Shown here: positions 20,063-29,927 of the stretch, in pieces
How the letters are laid out: each line of letters opens with the position of its first letter
How positions within the stretch are numbered: the stretch's first letter is position 1
DNA from: Acidovorax sp. Leaf191
GTDB lineage: Bacteria > Pseudomonadota > Gammaproteobacteria > Burkholderiales > Burkholderiaceae_C
Reading direction: 5' to 3'
Assembly (NCBI RefSeq): GCF_001424425.1
Contig: NZ_LMPT01000012.1
Location: 176,601-240,600, forward strand
Length of the DNA stretch: 64,000 nt
Translations under genes and position numbers: made by a program
The notes under the pieces: generated by a model
What the model was told of the DNA's origin: nothing
What the model saw: only the letters and a program-made list of their open reading frames with translations
Database searches by the model: none

Positions 20063-21517
20063 ATGATGAACATGAAGGATCGGCTACACGTGACGACCAT
20101 CGAAAAATCCTCCTTCGCTCTGGTTCCCCTGGCGCTGGCTTTGTTGCTGGCCGGCTGCGCCGGCACGCGCACGGTCTACCAGGCGCCTGGTGTCGACGTG
20201 CCTGCCGCTTGGGAGCAGCAGCAGGCCACCCCCTTCGCCACGACGCAACTGCCCGACCGGTGGTGGCGCCAGTTCGACGACCCGGCGCTGAGCCAGGTGG
20301 TCGAATCCGCACTGGCGCGCAACAACGACCTGGCTGCCGCCGCGCTGCGCGTGCGCCAGGCGCAGCTGCAGGCGGGCATCACCGCCGCGGGGCTGGGCCC
20401 CACCGTGGCGGGGCGCCTGTCCAGCGGCGCGTCGCGCCGGCTGGACGGGGGCGACAACGCCGCGTCCCGCAGCAGCGGGGCATCGCTCTCGGTCAGCTAT
20501 GAGGTGGACCTGTGGGGCCGCGTGGCCAGCACGCGGGACGCGGCCGAGTGGACCGCCCGCGCCACTGCCCAAGACCGCGAGGCCGCCGCCCAGGCCTTGG
20601 CTGGCACGGCTGCGGGGCTGTACTGGCAACTGGCCCAACTGAACCAGCGCGTGGCCAGCGGCGGCGACAGCCTCGCCTATGCCCTGCGCACGCAGGAACT
20701 CGTGCGCGCGCAGTACGACGCGGGTTCGGTCTCGGCGGTGGAGCTGCGCGAGGCCGAGCAGACGGTGGCCGGCCAGCGCGCTGCCCTGGCCCAGCTGGAG
20801 CAGCAGCGTGTGGAAACCCGCAACGCCATCGCCGTGCTGATGAATGCGCCGCCCGGTGCCGCCACCCTGTCCGAGGTCCTGCCGGTCGAGCCCCAGCGTC
20901 TGCCCGATACCGCCTTGCCGGCCGTGGCTGCCGGGGCCCCCGCCGAGCTGCTGGCCCGCCGCCCCGACCTGCGCGCCGCCGAGGCCCGCTTGCGCAATGT
21001 GCTCGCCAGCGGCGACGCCACGCGCGCCAGCTACTACCCGGGCCTCAGCCTCACGGGCGATCTGGGCACGTCGAGCACCTCTCTGCTGCGCCTGCTCTCC
21101 AACCCCGTGGCCACCCTGGGTGCAGGGCTGAGCCTGCCCTTCCTGCGCGCGCAGGAGATGAGGCTCTCGGGCCAACTGGCAGCGGCGCAGTACGAAGAGT
21201 CGGTTACCAACTTCCGCCAGACCCTGTACACGGCGTTGGCGGACGTGGAAAACGCCCTCTCGGCCCGCACCCAGCTGTTGCGCCAGGGCGAACAGCTGGC
21301 CCTGCAACTGGCCGCCGCGCGCGAGGCCGAGCGCCTGTACGAGGTGCGTTACCGGGCGGGTTCCACCGGCCTGCGCACCTGGCTGGACGCGCAGGAGCGG
21401 CGCCGCGCGGCAGACCTCGCGGTGCAGGACAACCGGCTGGCGCAGATGAATGCGCTCGCGACGCTGTACCGGGTGCTGGGAGGTGGCGTGGAGAGCGCCG
21501 GGCGCTCACCGGGATGA
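20063..21517 (+). CDS. NodT-family outer-membrane efflux channel lipoprotein
   Basis: TolC-like channel completing the MacAB pump. The 484-residue product has a lipoprotein signal with lipobox LLAGC (Cys near residue 32). Two repeated outer-membrane-efflux halves follow: WWRQFDDPALSQVVESAL with LRVRQAQLQAG, and ARRPDLRAAEARLRNVLASG with YEVRYRAGSTGLRTWLDAQ. An anchored lipoprotein OMF of about 480 residues is the normal NodT size. It is separated from macB by a palindrome that might lower its expression relative to macAB. Confidence 0.93.
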   Translation: MMNMKDRLHVTTIEKSSFALVPLALALLLAGCAGTRTVYQAPGVDVPAAWEQQQATPFATTQLPDRWWRQFDDPALSQVVESALARNNDLAAAALRVRQAQLQAGITAAGLGPTVAGRLSSGASRRLDGGDNAASRSSGASLSVSYEVDLWGRVASTRDAAEWTARATAQDREAAAQALAGTAAGLYWQLAQLNQRVASGGDSLAYALRTQELVRAQYDAGSVSAVELREAEQTVAGQRAALAQLEQQRVETRNAIAVLMNAPPGAATLSEVLPVEPQRLPDTALPAVAAGAPAELLARRPDLRAAEARLRNVLASGDATRASYYPGLSLTGDLGTSSTSLLRLLSNPVATLGAGLSLPFLRAQEMRLSGQLAAAQYEESVTNFRQTLYTALADVENALSARTQLLRQGEQLALQLAAAREAERLYEVRYRAGSTGLRTWLDAQERRRAADLAVQDNRLAQMNALATLYRVLGGGVESAGRSPG

Positions 21518-21651
21518 TGCGAGCGGCAGGCGACCGGACGCCGGCAGGCGGGCTCGCCCGGGGCATCCGGTCAGGAATGGGTGGAATGGTCATGGCCCGC
21601 CGTCTGCTGGTTCCATCCGAGGGCAGAGGGGCCAGGCGCCGTGCCCAGTGT

Positions 21652-21828
21652 TCAGTGCGATGCGAGGTACTCGCGGACCTTGTCGGCCGAGCGCCCCACG
21701 GCGGCCACCGCATCGCGCAATTGCACCTCCGTCACTCCCAGGCTGTGGGTCCAGCTGCGGACTTCATACGGCTCGCTGAGGTTGATGAATTGGCGGTCCA
21801 GCGCCGTCTTGTTCTTGTCGTCGCTCAT
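21652..21828 (-). CDS. DUF3606 small protein
   Basis: A 58-residue soluble protein starting MSDDKNKTALDRQFINLSEP and continuing with the DUF3606 core (YEVRSWTHSLGVTEVQLRDA, then VGRSADKVREYL). The family is a single compact helical domain of unknown function, common in soil and rhizosphere proteobacteria. GGAGCCTCC lies right before the ATG at 21828; the longer open frame upstream looks non-coding. The 383-bp gap on its 5' side holds the structured RNA candidate at 22015-22121 and nothing else recognisable. Confidence 0.85.
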   Translation of the reverse strand: MSDDKNKTALDRQFINLSEPYEVRSWTHSLGVTEVQLRDAVAAVGRSADKVREYLASH

Positions 21829-22014
21829 GGAGGCTCCTAAGATGAAGCCTCCGAAAGTAGCATCGGCGCCTGGAACGACCTGTAGGACAAGAGTGCTTCG
21901 GTGTGGCAAACGGCCCGTGCTGTCGTCTGGCGGACAGGGGCGCGCACATTGTTCGGCAGGGTATGCCTCAGGCGCGGCTGAAGGCGCATCGGGTCCGCTT
22001 GGGTTGCGGCGCGC

Positions 22015-22040
22015 AAAAAAGGGCCCGCGTGAGCGGGCCC
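22015..22040 (-). terminator. Rho-independent terminator, minus strand
   Basis: GGGCCCGC / GCGGGCCC stem with GTGA loop followed (minus strand) by six T. It ends either the D-aminoacylase transcript, whose stop is about 170 bp upstream, or a small RNA. Confidence 0.85.
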
Positions 22041-22121
22041 AAAGACGCTTCATCTACCGGTGCCTGATCACCGGCAATTTCATCCTAGTCAAGCCGTGCA
22101 GTGCGCTCCGGTAGGACTAGG
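22041..22121 (-). ncRNA. Candidate structured small RNA / 3' UTR element
   Basis: The minus-strand RNA has three dyads. CCTAGTC/GACTAGG (22121-22115 with 22090-22084) and CCGGTG/CACCGG (22074-22069 with 22062-22057) are simple stems. CTACCGG/CCGGTAG (22114-22108 with 22060-22054) crosses the first stem and competes with the second, so it would form a pseudoknot or an alternative fold. A terminator follows within 20 bases. No coding frame of merit is present. I do not recognise an Rfam family. Confidence 0.4.
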
Positions 22122-22211
22122 ACCACTCGCCTTGCGGTCAGTTGGCCTGTGGGGCCTTCTCTTGGGGTGTGTTTTGGGCTGTGTTTGGGGGCGTCTTCGC
22201 GCCCCTTGCAG

Positions 22212-23693
22212 TCAGTCAGTCAGCGCTGGCTCTGCAGCGCTGCCCCGCCGCACGAACCGCCCTGCCCGCGCACCCGTGGCGCGCTGCCGCGCGGTGTAGC
22301 TCAACACGCCATTGACCCACACGCTCTCGATGCCTTCGCTGAACTGCTGGGGATGCTCGAACGTGGCGATGTCCTTCACGCGTGCCGGGTCGAACACCAC
22401 CACGTCGGCCGTGTGGCCCGCCTGCAGCACGCCGCGCGCGCCCAGCCGGAACCGCCGGGCCGACAGCCCCGTCATCTTGTGCACGGCTTCTTCCAGCTGC
22501 AGCAAGCCCTTCTCGCGCCAGTAGCAGGCCAGCACGCGTGGAAACGCGCCCCACAGCCGGGGGTGCGGCCGCTCGTCGTGCGGCAGGCCGTCGGAGCCGA
22601 TCATGGACAGCGGGTGCGCGATGACGCGCTCCACATCGTCCTCGCGCATCTGGAAGTAGCACGCCCCGCCGGGCTTGAGCCGCACAGCCGCCTCCTGCTG
22701 CGACACGCCCCACTCGCGCGCGATGTCGGCCAGGTAGCGCCCGCCCATCTCCGGGTGCGGCTGGCTGCCGGTGATGAGGATGTCGATGATGCCGTCCACC
22801 AGGTCCTCGCGCAGCACGGTGGAGCCGGCGGTGTAGGGGTACACGTCCATGCCGATCTCCTGGTTCTCGGCGAGCTTTTCCAGCAGCGGCAGTGTCTCGC
22901 GGGTGCGGCCCCAGTTGGCCGGGCCCGCGCATTTGTGGTGCGATATCACAAGGGGCAGGCCGGACTGCCGGGCCGTCAGCGCGGCCTCCTGCAGCGCCGG
23001 CAGGATGCCTGCCAGTTCGTCGCGCACATGGGTGGCGTAGACACCGCCATTGCGTGCGGCCACGCTGGCCACCGCCACGAGTTCGTCCTGGTCGGCCGCG
23101 TAGGCCTCGCTGTAGAAGATGCCGGACGACAGCCCCAGCGCACCGGCGTCCATGGCCTCCTGCATGTCGGCGGCCATGGCCGCGCGCTCGTCCGGCGAGG
23201 CCGCCTGGCGCAAGTCCGCCAGATGCCGCATGCGCAATGCCGTGTGGCCCATCAGCGCTGCCACGTTCACCGCGGGCTGGGCCGCGTTCACGGCATCGGC
23301 GTAGCTGGCCATGCTCGCATGCCGGAACTGCAGGCGGCCCAGCAACGACAGGGGCGCGGACGGCGCCTCGGTCACCACGGGCGCGAGCGAGATGCCGCAG
23401 TTGCCCACGATCACCGTCGTGATGCCCTGCGACAGCTTGGGCAGCATGGCCGGGCCGTCCAGCACGGCCGCGTCATCATGGGTGTGCACGTCGATGAAGC
23501 CGGGGGCTATCACCAGCCCGGTGCAGTCGATTTCTTCGGGCGTGCCGGCGGCGGCCAGGTCGGCCGGTGCGATCTGGCCCGGCGCCGCGATGGCCAGGAT
23601 GCGGTCGCCGTGCATCAGCAGGTCGCCCTGCCAGCCGGCCGCGCCGGTGCCGTCCACGATCAGGCCATTCTTGAGCAGCGTTGCGGGCGCCAT
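22212..23693 (-). CDS. N-acyl-D-amino-acid deacylase (D-aminoacylase)
   Basis: Zinc amidohydrolase that frees D-amino acids from N-acyl-D-amino acids or D-configured peptides. The 493-residue product has the metal motif GFIDVHTHDDAAVLD (near residue 65), GNCGISLAPV, and further histidines in VISHHKCAGPANWG and MIGSDGLPHDERPHPRLWG. All are landmarks of the D-aminoacylase group. The start follows the RpiR stop after one base (TGAcATG), so it is the last gene of the dpp-like/D-amino-acid operon. The released D-amino acids would be substrates for the PLP enzyme two genes upstream. Confidence 0.93.
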   Translation of the reverse strand: MAPATLLKNGLIVDGTGAAGWQGDLLMHGDRILAIAAPGQIAPADLAAAGTPEEIDCTGLVIAPGFIDVHTHDDAAVLDGPAMLPKLSQGITTVIVGNCGISLAPVVTEAPSAPLSLLGRLQFRHASMASYADAVNAAQPAVNVAALMGHTALRMRHLADLRQAASPDERAAMAADMQEAMDAGALGLSSGIFYSEAYAADQDELVAVASVAARNGGVYATHVRDELAGILPALQEAALTARQSGLPLVISHHKCAGPANWGRTRETLPLLEKLAENQEIGMDVYPYTAGSTVLREDLVDGIIDILITGSQPHPEMGGRYLADIAREWGVSQQEAAVRLKPGGACYFQMREDDVERVIAHPLSMIGSDGLPHDERPHPRLWGAFPRVLACYWREKGLLQLEEAVHKMTGLSARRFRLGARGVLQAGHTADVVVFDPARVKDIATFEHPQQFSEGIESVWVNGVLSYTARQRATGARAGRFVRRGSAAEPALTD

Positions 23694-23694
23694 G

Positions 23695-24618
23695 TCACTC
23701 CTCCCGCGCCGGCAGCTTGTGCGCGCCGCCTTCGAGCGCCCCCGCGTACTCCGCGCTGTCGAAGCCGTGCTTGTGCAGCAGTTGCTTGAACTGCTGCAGC
23801 CCCCGTGCGGCCACGGGGCCGAGCTTCTGGGCCAGGCGCACCATCAGGATCTCGATGACCACCAGGTGCGCCAGGTACGCCTCGGTGCCCACGCGCATCA
23901 CCGCGTCCTGCGGCACGGACACGGCCAGCACCAGGTCGGCCGCCTCGGCCAGCGGGGTGCCCGGCTGGGTCAGGGCCACCACGGTGGCGCCCTGCGAGCG
24001 GGCGAAGCGCGCGGCCTCCAGCGTGTAGGGCATACGGCCCACGTGCGAGATCACGAAGGCCACGCCGTCAGGCCCGAGCGTGCTGGCCGAGACCAACTGC
24101 TGGTGCGCATCGAAGATCGCGTTGGCCGTGCAGCCCAGGCGGAACAGCCGGCTTTGCAGCTCGCTGGCCATGAAGGTCGACGCAGCGCCCACCGAATAGC
24201 AGTCGATGCGGCGCGCCGCAGCGAGCCGCTCGGCCACCTGGTCGAGCACCTGGGCATCGAGGTTGCGGCCCAGCTCGGTCAGCGAGGACACGGCCGCGTG
24301 CACGATCTTGCTGGCCACGTCGTGCGCGCTGTCGTCGGCCAGCACGCTGCGGTGCAGGTGCGAGCCGGACACGGCCAGGTCCTGCGCCAGCGCCACCATG
24401 AACTCGCGCACGGAGTCGTGCCCGAAGCTGCGGCAGGTGCGCACGATGGTGGGCATGGAAACGCCCGCCTGCTGGGCCAGTTGCTCCACCGTGGCGACTA
24501 CGGCGGCGCGGGGATCTTCCAGCACCACGCGCACCACGCTGCGCTGCGCCTCGGGCAGGTCGGGCTGGCGCTCGCGCAACTGCTGCAGCAAGCTTTGGGA
24601 TGTGTGTGTGATGGCCAT
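23695..24618 (-). CDS. RpiR/MurR-family transcriptional regulator
   Basis: The 307-residue product has an N-terminal RpiR helix-turn-helix (about 1-77: TVEQLAQQAGVSMPTIVRTC). A C-terminal SIS domain (about 125-260: DCYSVGAASTFMASELQSRL, FVISHVGRMPYTLEAARFA) normally binds a phosphosugar or amino-sugar-like effector. It lies inside the operon between the PLP enzyme (2-bp gap) and D-aminoacylase (1-bp gap), so it is co-expressed with the pathway it probably controls. The two repeated operator blocks before dppA/ridA are candidate targets. Confidence 0.93.
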   Translation of the reverse strand: MAITHTSQSLLQQLRERQPDLPEAQRSVVRVVLEDPRAAVVATVEQLAQQAGVSMPTIVRTCRSFGHDSVREFMVALAQDLAVSGSHLHRSVLADDSAHDVASKIVHAAVSSLTELGRNLDAQVLDQVAERLAAARRIDCYSVGAASTFMASELQSRLFRLGCTANAIFDAHQQLVSASTLGPDGVAFVISHVGRMPYTLEAARFARSQGATVVALTQPGTPLAEAADLVLAVSVPQDAVMRVGTEAYLAHLVVIEILMVRLAQKLGPVAARGLQQFKQLLHKHGFDSAEYAGALEGGAHKLPAREE

Positions 24619-24620
24619 GC

Positions 24621-25904
24621 TCAGAAACGGGTGCTGATGGCGCCGGTCACTGCCCAGTCGTCCTCGACGAGGGGCAGCCAGCGCCATTTGTCAAAAGTGG
24701 TGCAGGGGTGGGAGATGCCCAGCGCCACGCGGTCGCCCACGGCGGGCGGGCTGCCCGCGGGGTCGAAGCGCAGGTAGGCGTGCTGGTCGTTCAGCGCGCT
24801 CACGGTCCAGCCCTGTGGCACATCGCCCGCAGTGCGCTGGCCCCGCGGCGCCCAGCGCACGGGCACCGGCATCTCCAGGTCGTAGGACACATCGCGCCGC
24901 CCGCAGGTCAGCAGCGCCAGGCCCGGCTCGGGCACGGACTGCACTATGGCCCACACCTCCAGCGCGGGGCGCAGCGATGCGTCCAGGCCCTCGCGCTGCT
25001 CTACGTGGCGCAAGAAGCGCATGTAGTTGCCGTGGTCGTGCGTGATGTAGCAGCCCGAGCGCAGCACGCCCTCCACCGGGCGCGAGAGGCCCTGTGTGCG
25101 CAGCAGCGGCACCACCAGGTCGAACACGGCGGAGCCGCCGGCCGTCAGCAGCACGGTGGGGTCGGCGAACAGGCCGTGGGCATCGCATTGGCGCGCCACC
25201 TCGGTCACGCGGCGTACCAGGGCAGTGACTTCGCGCGCATCGTGCTCGCTGTCGCACCGGGCCACGCCGCCCTCGTAGCACTCGATGCCGCCCAGTTGCG
25301 CGGCGGGTGAGCGGGCGATGGCCTGGGCCAGCGCCAGGGCTTCATCCAGCGTCCGGCAGCCGGTGCGCTGGCCAGGGATGCCGATCTCCAGCAGCGTGTC
25401 GAAGCGGCGGGCCACCTGCCCCGCGGCCTGGCGGCGCGCGGCCCAGTCCTCGATCAGCTGCAATTGCGCCAGCGAGTCCACGAGGAACCACACGCGCAGG
25501 CCCGCATGCCGCTGCAGCAGCGCCTGCAGTCCGTCCAGGTCGGCATCGCACACCACCTGGTTGGCAATGATGGCCCGGCGTGCGCCGGCCTCCACACCCA
25601 CCGACAGCTGGTAGATGGTGGCGAACGTCAGGCCCCAGGCGCCGGCCGCGAGCTGCTGGCGAAACAGCTCGGGCGACATGGTGGTCTTGCCATGCGGCGC
25701 CAGCGCCACGCCCTTGCGCGCCGCGAAGTCCTGCATCCAGGCCAGGTTGTGGGCCAGCGCAGAGCGCCGTATGACGGCCAGCGGGTAGGCCAGGTCGTCC
25801 GCCAGCAGGTTCCAGCCTCTGGCGGCCAGGTCGGACGCGCGGCAGGGCGCAGCGGTTTGCGGAAAGCTCTTGCTGCGGTGGTCGAGGATGAAGTCGTCGG
25901 TCAT
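24621..25904 (-). CDS. PLP-dependent D-amino-acid lyase (DSD1 / D-threonine-aldolase-like)
   Basis: Fold-type III (alanine-racemase-like) PLP enzyme; relatives are D-serine dehydratase, D-threonine aldolase and D-3-hydroxyaspartate aldolase. The 427-residue product has the PLP lysine in APHGKTTMSPELF (near residue 72). The C-terminal metal site is in GISHPCTTFDKW, where His and Cys bind zinc in DSD1. The start overlaps the ATPase gene upstream by 4 bp. Operon partners (dipeptide importer, D-aminoacylase) support a D-amino-acid substrate; D-serine/threonine specificity is inference. A dehydratase reaction would release a reactive enamine, which fits the divergent ridA gene. Confidence 0.87.
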   Translation of the reverse strand: MTDDFILDHRSKSFPQTAAPCRASDLAARGWNLLADDLAYPLAVIRRSALAHNLAWMQDFAARKGVALAPHGKTTMSPELFRQQLAAGAWGLTFATIYQLSVGVEAGARRAIIANQVVCDADLDGLQALLQRHAGLRVWFLVDSLAQLQLIEDWAARRQAAGQVARRFDTLLEIGIPGQRTGCRTLDEALALAQAIARSPAAQLGGIECYEGGVARCDSEHDAREVTALVRRVTEVARQCDAHGLFADPTVLLTAGGSAVFDLVVPLLRTQGLSRPVEGVLRSGCYITHDHGNYMRFLRHVEQREGLDASLRPALEVWAIVQSVPEPGLALLTCGRRDVSYDLEMPVPVRWAPRGQRTAGDVPQGWTVSALNDQHAYLRFDPAGSPPAVGDRVALGISHPCTTFDKWRWLPLVEDDWAVTGAISTRF

Positions 25905-26926
25905 GGGGAAGTGGGGTGGTGCGCTGTTTTCCAGCAGGCATGCAGATGGCCCGGCTGCACCTCGCGCAGCAGCATATCGGTGGTGGCGCAGCGCTCTTCG
26001 GCCAGGGGGCAGCGGGTGCGGAACACGCAGCCCGAGGGTGGGTGGGCGGGGCTGGGCAGGTCGCCCTGCAGCAGCGGGATGCTACGCCGCTGCGCCGGGT
26101 CGGGGATGGGCGCGGCCGCCAGCAGCGCGCGCGTGTAGGGGTGCTGGGGGTGGGCATACAGCGCCTCGGTGGGGGCGATCTCCATCACGCGGCCCAGGTA
26201 CAGCACCACCACGCGGTCGCACAGGTATTCCACCACGTCGAGGTCGTGCGAGATGAACAGCAGGGTCAGGCCCAACTGCTCCTTGAGCTCGCCCAGCAGG
26301 TTCACCACCTGGGCCTGGATGGACACGTCCAGCGCCGACAGAGGCTCGTCCGCCACGATGAACTTTGGCTCCACGGCCAGGGCGCGCGCGATGCCGATGC
26401 GCTGGCGCTGGCCGCCGGAAAACTCGTGCGGAAAGCGGTCCGCATGCTCGGGCCGCAGGCCCACCTGCTGCAGCAGCTCGTGGATGCGGGGCAGGCGTGC
26501 GCGGCCCTTGGCCAGGCCGTGCGTGTCCAGCGCTTCGGCCAGCACCTCGCGGATGCGCATGCGCGGGTTGAGGCTGGCGTACGGGTCCTGAAAAATGATC
26601 TGGATCTTGGAGCGCAGCGGGCGGTATTGCCCCTGCGAGAGCGCCGCCAGGTCCTGCGCGGCGCCCGCGCCGTGGTACAGCATCTGCCCGCCGGTCGGGT
26701 CCACCAGGCGCGTCAGCAGCCGGCCGATGGTGCTCTTGCCCGAGCCCGATTCGCCCACCAGGCCCAGGGTCTCGCCCTGGCGAATGGTGAAGCTCACATC
26801 GTCCACCGCGCGCACCGGGTGGGCGCCGCTGCCGAAGTACTTGCGCAGGTGCTGGATCTCCAGCAGCGGGGCCTGCGCAAGGCTGCCGGTGGGGGATGCC
26901 ATGGGTTGTTGCAGCACGGCGCTCAT
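25901..26926 (-). CDS. dppF: Dipeptide/oligopeptide ABC transporter ATPase (DppF-like)
   Basis: Second of two ATPases powering peptide import. The 341-residue product has Walker [11 protein letters not shown]-loop [14 protein letters not shown], signature FSGGQRQR and Walker [13 protein letters not shown]. The C-terminal oligopeptide-transporter extension has [16 protein letters not shown] and cysteines [14 protein letters not shown], the DppF-type iron-sulfur motif. It overlaps dppD upstream and the PLP enzyme downstream by 4 bp each. The gene symbol reflects subunit type; the substrate may be N-acyl-D-amino acids or D-peptides. Confidence 0.92.
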   Translation of the reverse strand: MSAVLQQPMASPTGSLAQAPLLEIQHLRKYFGSGAHPVRAVDDVSFTIRQGETLGLVGESGSGKSTIGRLLTRLVDPTGGQMLYHGAGAAQDLAALSQGQYRPLRSKIQIIFQDPYASLNPRMRIREVLAEALDTHGLAKGRARLPRIHELLQQVGLRPEHADRFPHEFSGGQRQRIGIARALAVEPKFIVADEPLSALDVSIQAQVVNLLGELKEQLGLTLLFISHDLDVVEYLCDRVVVLYLGRVMEIAPTEALYAHPQHPYTRALLAAAPIPDPAQRRSIPLLQGDLPSPAHPPSGCVFRTRCPLAEERCATTDMLLREVQPGHLHACWKTAHHPTSP

Positions 26927-27966
26927 GCGGTCACCTCGCGGTGGATGCAGCGCACCATGCGGCGCGCGCCGGTGGCTTCCAGCGGCGGCATCTGCGCGTC
27001 GCAGGCGGCCAGCTTGCGGGCGCAGCGTGGTGCAAAGGCACAGCCCGGGGGCGGTGCCAGCGGGCTCGACACCTGGCCCGGTATGGCCACCAGCTTGCGG
27101 CGCCCGGGGGCGGCCGCTGCGCCGCCCTGCTGCCGTGCCACACCGGGCAGGCAGGCCAGCAGGCCGCGCGTGTAGGGGTGCTCGGGCCGCGCGAACAGGT
27201 CGTGCACGCGGGCCGATTCGACGATGCGGCCGGCGTACATCACCGCCACGGCGTCGGCGTACTGCGCCACCACGCCCAGGTTGTGCGTGACGAACAGCAT
27301 GCTCATGCCGGTCTCCTTCTGCAGACGGCCCATCAGCGCGAGGATCTGCGCCTGGATGGTCACATCGAGCGCCGTGGTGGGTTCGTCGGCGATCAGCAGC
27401 GTGGGGTTGCAGGCCATGGCCAGTGCGATCATCACGCGCTGGCGCATGCCGCCAGACAGCTGGTGCGGGTACTCGTTCACGCGCTGGGCGGCGGCCGGTA
27501 TCTCCACCAGCTCCAGCATGTGCCGGGCGTGGGCATGCGCGGTGCGGCGGTCCATCTTCAGGTGCAGGCGGGCGGACTCGGCGATCTGCTCGCCCACCGT
27601 GAGCACCGGGTTCAGGCTGGTCATGGGCTCCTGGAAGATCATGGCCAGCTCGTTGCCGCGCAGGGCGCGCTTGTCGGCCTCTTTCAGGGCCAGCAGGTCC
27701 ACGCGGCGGCCGTCGCGCTGCACGAACCAGGCCTGGCCGCTGACCTCGGCCTGCGAGGTGCGCGCATGCAGGCCCATCAGCGACAGGCTGGTGACGGACT
27801 TGCCCGAGCCGGACTCTCCCACCAGTGCCAGCGTCTCGCCGGGGTGGATGGTGAACGACACGTCGGCCACGCTCTGGATGCGGCCTCCGTCGGTGGCGAA
27901 CGAGGTCGAGAGGCCCTGCACTTCCAGGCGGGCCGCGGCGGGGTCGGTCAAAGGTGCGGCACTCAT
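26923..27966 (-). CDS. dppD: Dipeptide/oligopeptide ABC transporter ATPase (DppD-like)
   Basis: The 347-residue partner ATPase has [17 protein letters not shown] as Walker [13 protein letters not shown] as Q-loop, LSGGMRQRV as signature and [13 protein letters not shown] as Walker B. The C-terminal cysteine motif is in [14 protein letters not shown]. The ATG at 27966 overlaps the dppC stop as ATGA. A longer open frame reaching 28389 is a dppC shadow, so that part is not coding. Confidence 0.92.
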   Translation of the reverse strand: MSAAPLTDPAAARLEVQGLSTSFATDGGRIQSVADVSFTIHPGETLALVGESGSGKSVTSLSLMGLHARTSQAEVSGQAWFVQRDGRRVDLLALKEADKRALRGNELAMIFQEPMTSLNPVLTVGEQIAESARLHLKMDRRTAHAHARHMLELVEIPAAAQRVNEYPHQLSGGMRQRVMIALAMACNPTLLIADEPTTALDVTIQAQILALMGRLQKETGMSMLFVTHNLGVVAQYADAVAVMYAGRIVESARVHDLFARPEHPYTRGLLACLPGVARQQGGAAAAPGRRKLVAIPGQVSSPLAPPPGCAFAPRCARKLAACDAQMPPLEATGARRMVRCIHREVTA

Positions 27967-28853
27967 ACGGTCTTCTTCAGTTTGGGGTCGAGCAGGTCGC
28001 GCACGCCGTCGCCCAGCATCTGCAGCGACAGCGCGGTGAGAACGATGGCGATGCCGGGCGCGAAGATGGTCCAGAACGCCTTGTCCGCATAGTCCAGGCT
28101 GCCGGCGATCATGGTGCCCCAGGTGGGGATGTCGGGTGGCACGCCCACGCCCAGGAAGGACAGCCCGGCCTCGGCCAGGATGGCGTAGGCGAAGATGAAG
28201 GTCACCTGCACCAGGATGGGCGACATCAGGTTGGGCAGGATGTGCTTGAGCAGGATCTTCGGGGTGCGCACGCCCAGGGCGCGCGCTGCGTCCACGAACA
28301 GCAGCTCGCGCAGCACCAGCGTGGTGGCGCGCACCACGCGGGCCACGCGCGGCGTGTAGACGATGACGAGGGCGAGCATCACGTTCCACAGCGACACCCC
28401 CAGGATGGACACCAGCGCGATGCCCAGCAGGATGTCGGGGAAGGACATCATGGCGTCCACCACCCGCATCAGCGGCGCATCCAGCCGCCGGAAGAACCCC
28501 GCGAACATGCCCAGCAGCGTACCCAGCAGCACGGCGCCTGCCGCCGTCACGAAGCCGATGAGCAGCGAGTAGCGCGCGCCGTGCACGATGCGCAGCATCA
28601 CGTCGCGCCCCAGCTCGTCGGTGCCCGCCCAGTGCGTGGCCGACGGCGCGCGCAGCCGCTCGCTGATGGACAGCGCATTGGGGTCGGCGTCCGAGAGGGC
28701 GGGATACACAGCGGCGATGCCCACCACCAGCGCCAGCGCGATGGCCGAGGCCATCACCACCTTGCGCGCGAACAGCCGGCGCAGCACGGCCGCAAAGCGC
28801 TGCCAGGAAGAAGGGGAGGAGGGCGAAGATGCCGAAGAGACGTGGCCGTTCAT
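27963..28853 (-). CDS. dppC: Dipeptide ABC transporter permease (DppC-like)
   Basis: Inner-membrane permease of 296 residues with an N-terminal helix (about 30-50), the OppC_N segment [20 protein letters not shown] and five further helices. The EAA loop for ATPase contact is in [20 protein letters not shown]. The ATG at 28853 overlaps the dppB stop by 4 bp. Confidence 0.92.
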   Translation of the reverse strand: MNGHVSSASSPSSPSSWQRFAAVLRRLFARKVVMASAIALALVVGIAAVYPALSDADPNALSISERLRAPSATHWAGTDELGRDVMLRIVHGARYSLLIGFVTAAGAVLLGTLLGMFAGFFRRLDAPLMRVVDAMMSFPDILLGIALVSILGVSLWNVMLALVIVYTPRVARVVRATTLVLRELLFVDAARALGVRTPKILLKHILPNLMSPILVQVTFIFAYAILAEAGLSFLGVGVPPDIPTWGTMIAGSLDYADKAFWTIFAPGIAIVLTALSLQMLGDGVRDLLDPKLKKTV

Positions 28854-29797
28854 GGTGCCTCCAGCCGGATGCGCGGGTCCACCAGCGTGTAGATGAAGTC
28901 GATGGCGAGGTTGATGAACACGTAGATGGCCGCGATGACCAGCAGCGTGCCCTGGATGACCGGGTAGTCGCGCCGCAGCACCGCCCGCACCACCAGGTTG
29001 CCCACGCCGGGCAGGTTGAACACGGTCTCGGTCACCACGGTGCCGCCGATCATCAGCGCCATGGTCAGGCCCAGCACAGTGACGATGGGCACGAGCGCAT
29101 TGCGCAGCACGTGCTTGACCATGATGGTGCCCTCGTCCAGCCCCTTGGCGCGTGCGGTGCGCACGTAGTCCTCGCCCAGGATGTCGAGCATGGATGCGCG
29201 GGTGAAGCGGATGATCAGCGCCGAGTTGAGCAGGCCCAGCACCAGCGCGGGCAGCAGCAGGTGCGACAGCCGCTCGCCCAGCGTGGCGCTGGGGTCGCCA
29301 TAGCCCGATGCCGGAAACCACCCCAGCTTGACCGCGAACAGCTGGATGAGGATCAGGCCCAGCCAGAAGCTGGGCACGCTCGCGCCCAGCATGGCCACGC
29401 CGCTCACGGCCTGGTCGGCCGCGCTGCCGCGCCAGATGGCCGCGGCCATGCCGCACGGAATGCCCACCAGCGCCGCGATGCCCACCGCGAACAGCGCAAG
29501 GAACAACGTGGGCTCGGCCCGCTCCAGCAGCGCCTGCGCCACGGGCCGCTGCAGGAAGAGCGACTGCCCCAGGTTGCCCTGCAGCAGCTCACCCACCCAC
29601 AGCACGAACTGCGTGGGCAAGGGCTTGTCCAGCCCGTACTGGGCGCGCGCCTGCGCAATGTCGGCGGCAGTAGCCTGGTCGCCCAGCAGCAGCGCCACCG
29701 GGTCGCCCGAGGCCAGCCGCGTGAGGCAGAACACCAGCACCGCCACCAGCGCCAGTACCACCGCCGCCCCACCCAGCCGCTTCAATAGAAATCGCAT
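28850..29797 (-). CDS. dppB: Dipeptide ABC transporter permease (DppB-like)
   Basis: Permease of 315 residues with the canonical N-terminal helix MRFLLKRLGGAAVVLALVAV. The EAA loop is DYVRTARAKGLDEGTIMVKH, and FNLPGVGNLVVRA is the usual segment near the end. The ATG at 29797 is preferred over the one at 29836, which adds a non-conserved tail. It lies 130 bp after dppA, a gap filled by palindrome C copy 2. Confidence 0.92.
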   Translation of the reverse strand: MRFLLKRLGGAAVVLALVAVLVFCLTRLASGDPVALLLGDQATAADIAQARAQYGLDKPLPTQFVLWVGELLQGNLGQSLFLQRPVAQALLERAEPTLFLALFAVGIAALVGIPCGMAAAIWRGSAADQAVSGVAMLGASVPSFWLGLILIQLFAVKLGWFPASGYGDPSATLGERLSHLLLPALVLGLLNSALIIRFTRASMLDILGEDYVRTARAKGLDEGTIMVKHVLRNALVPIVTVLGLTMALMIGGTVVTETVFNLPGVGNLVVRAVLRRDYPVIQGTLLVIAAIYVFINLAIDFIYTLVDPRIRLEAP

Positions 29798-29841
29798 GCT
29801 TGCTTGTCTCTTAAAAAGTCCCCACTCGCACCACACCCCCG

Positions 29842-29927
29842 GTCCAAGCCAGTGCCACCGTGGAACCGGCTTTGCCGGGCCACCGGAGGCGCCCCCTCGG
29901 GGGAGGCGCCGCAGGCGCTTCGGGGGG
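29842..29927. repeat. Dispersed palindrome family C, copy 2
   Basis: GCCAGTGCCACCGTGGAACC and GGCTTTGCCGGGCCACC, followed by GGAGGCGCCCCCTCGGGGG and AGGCGCCGCAGGCGCTTCGG. It is located between dppA and dppB. Such hairpins often protect or truncate the upstream receptor mRNA so that it is made in excess. Confidence 0.8.
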
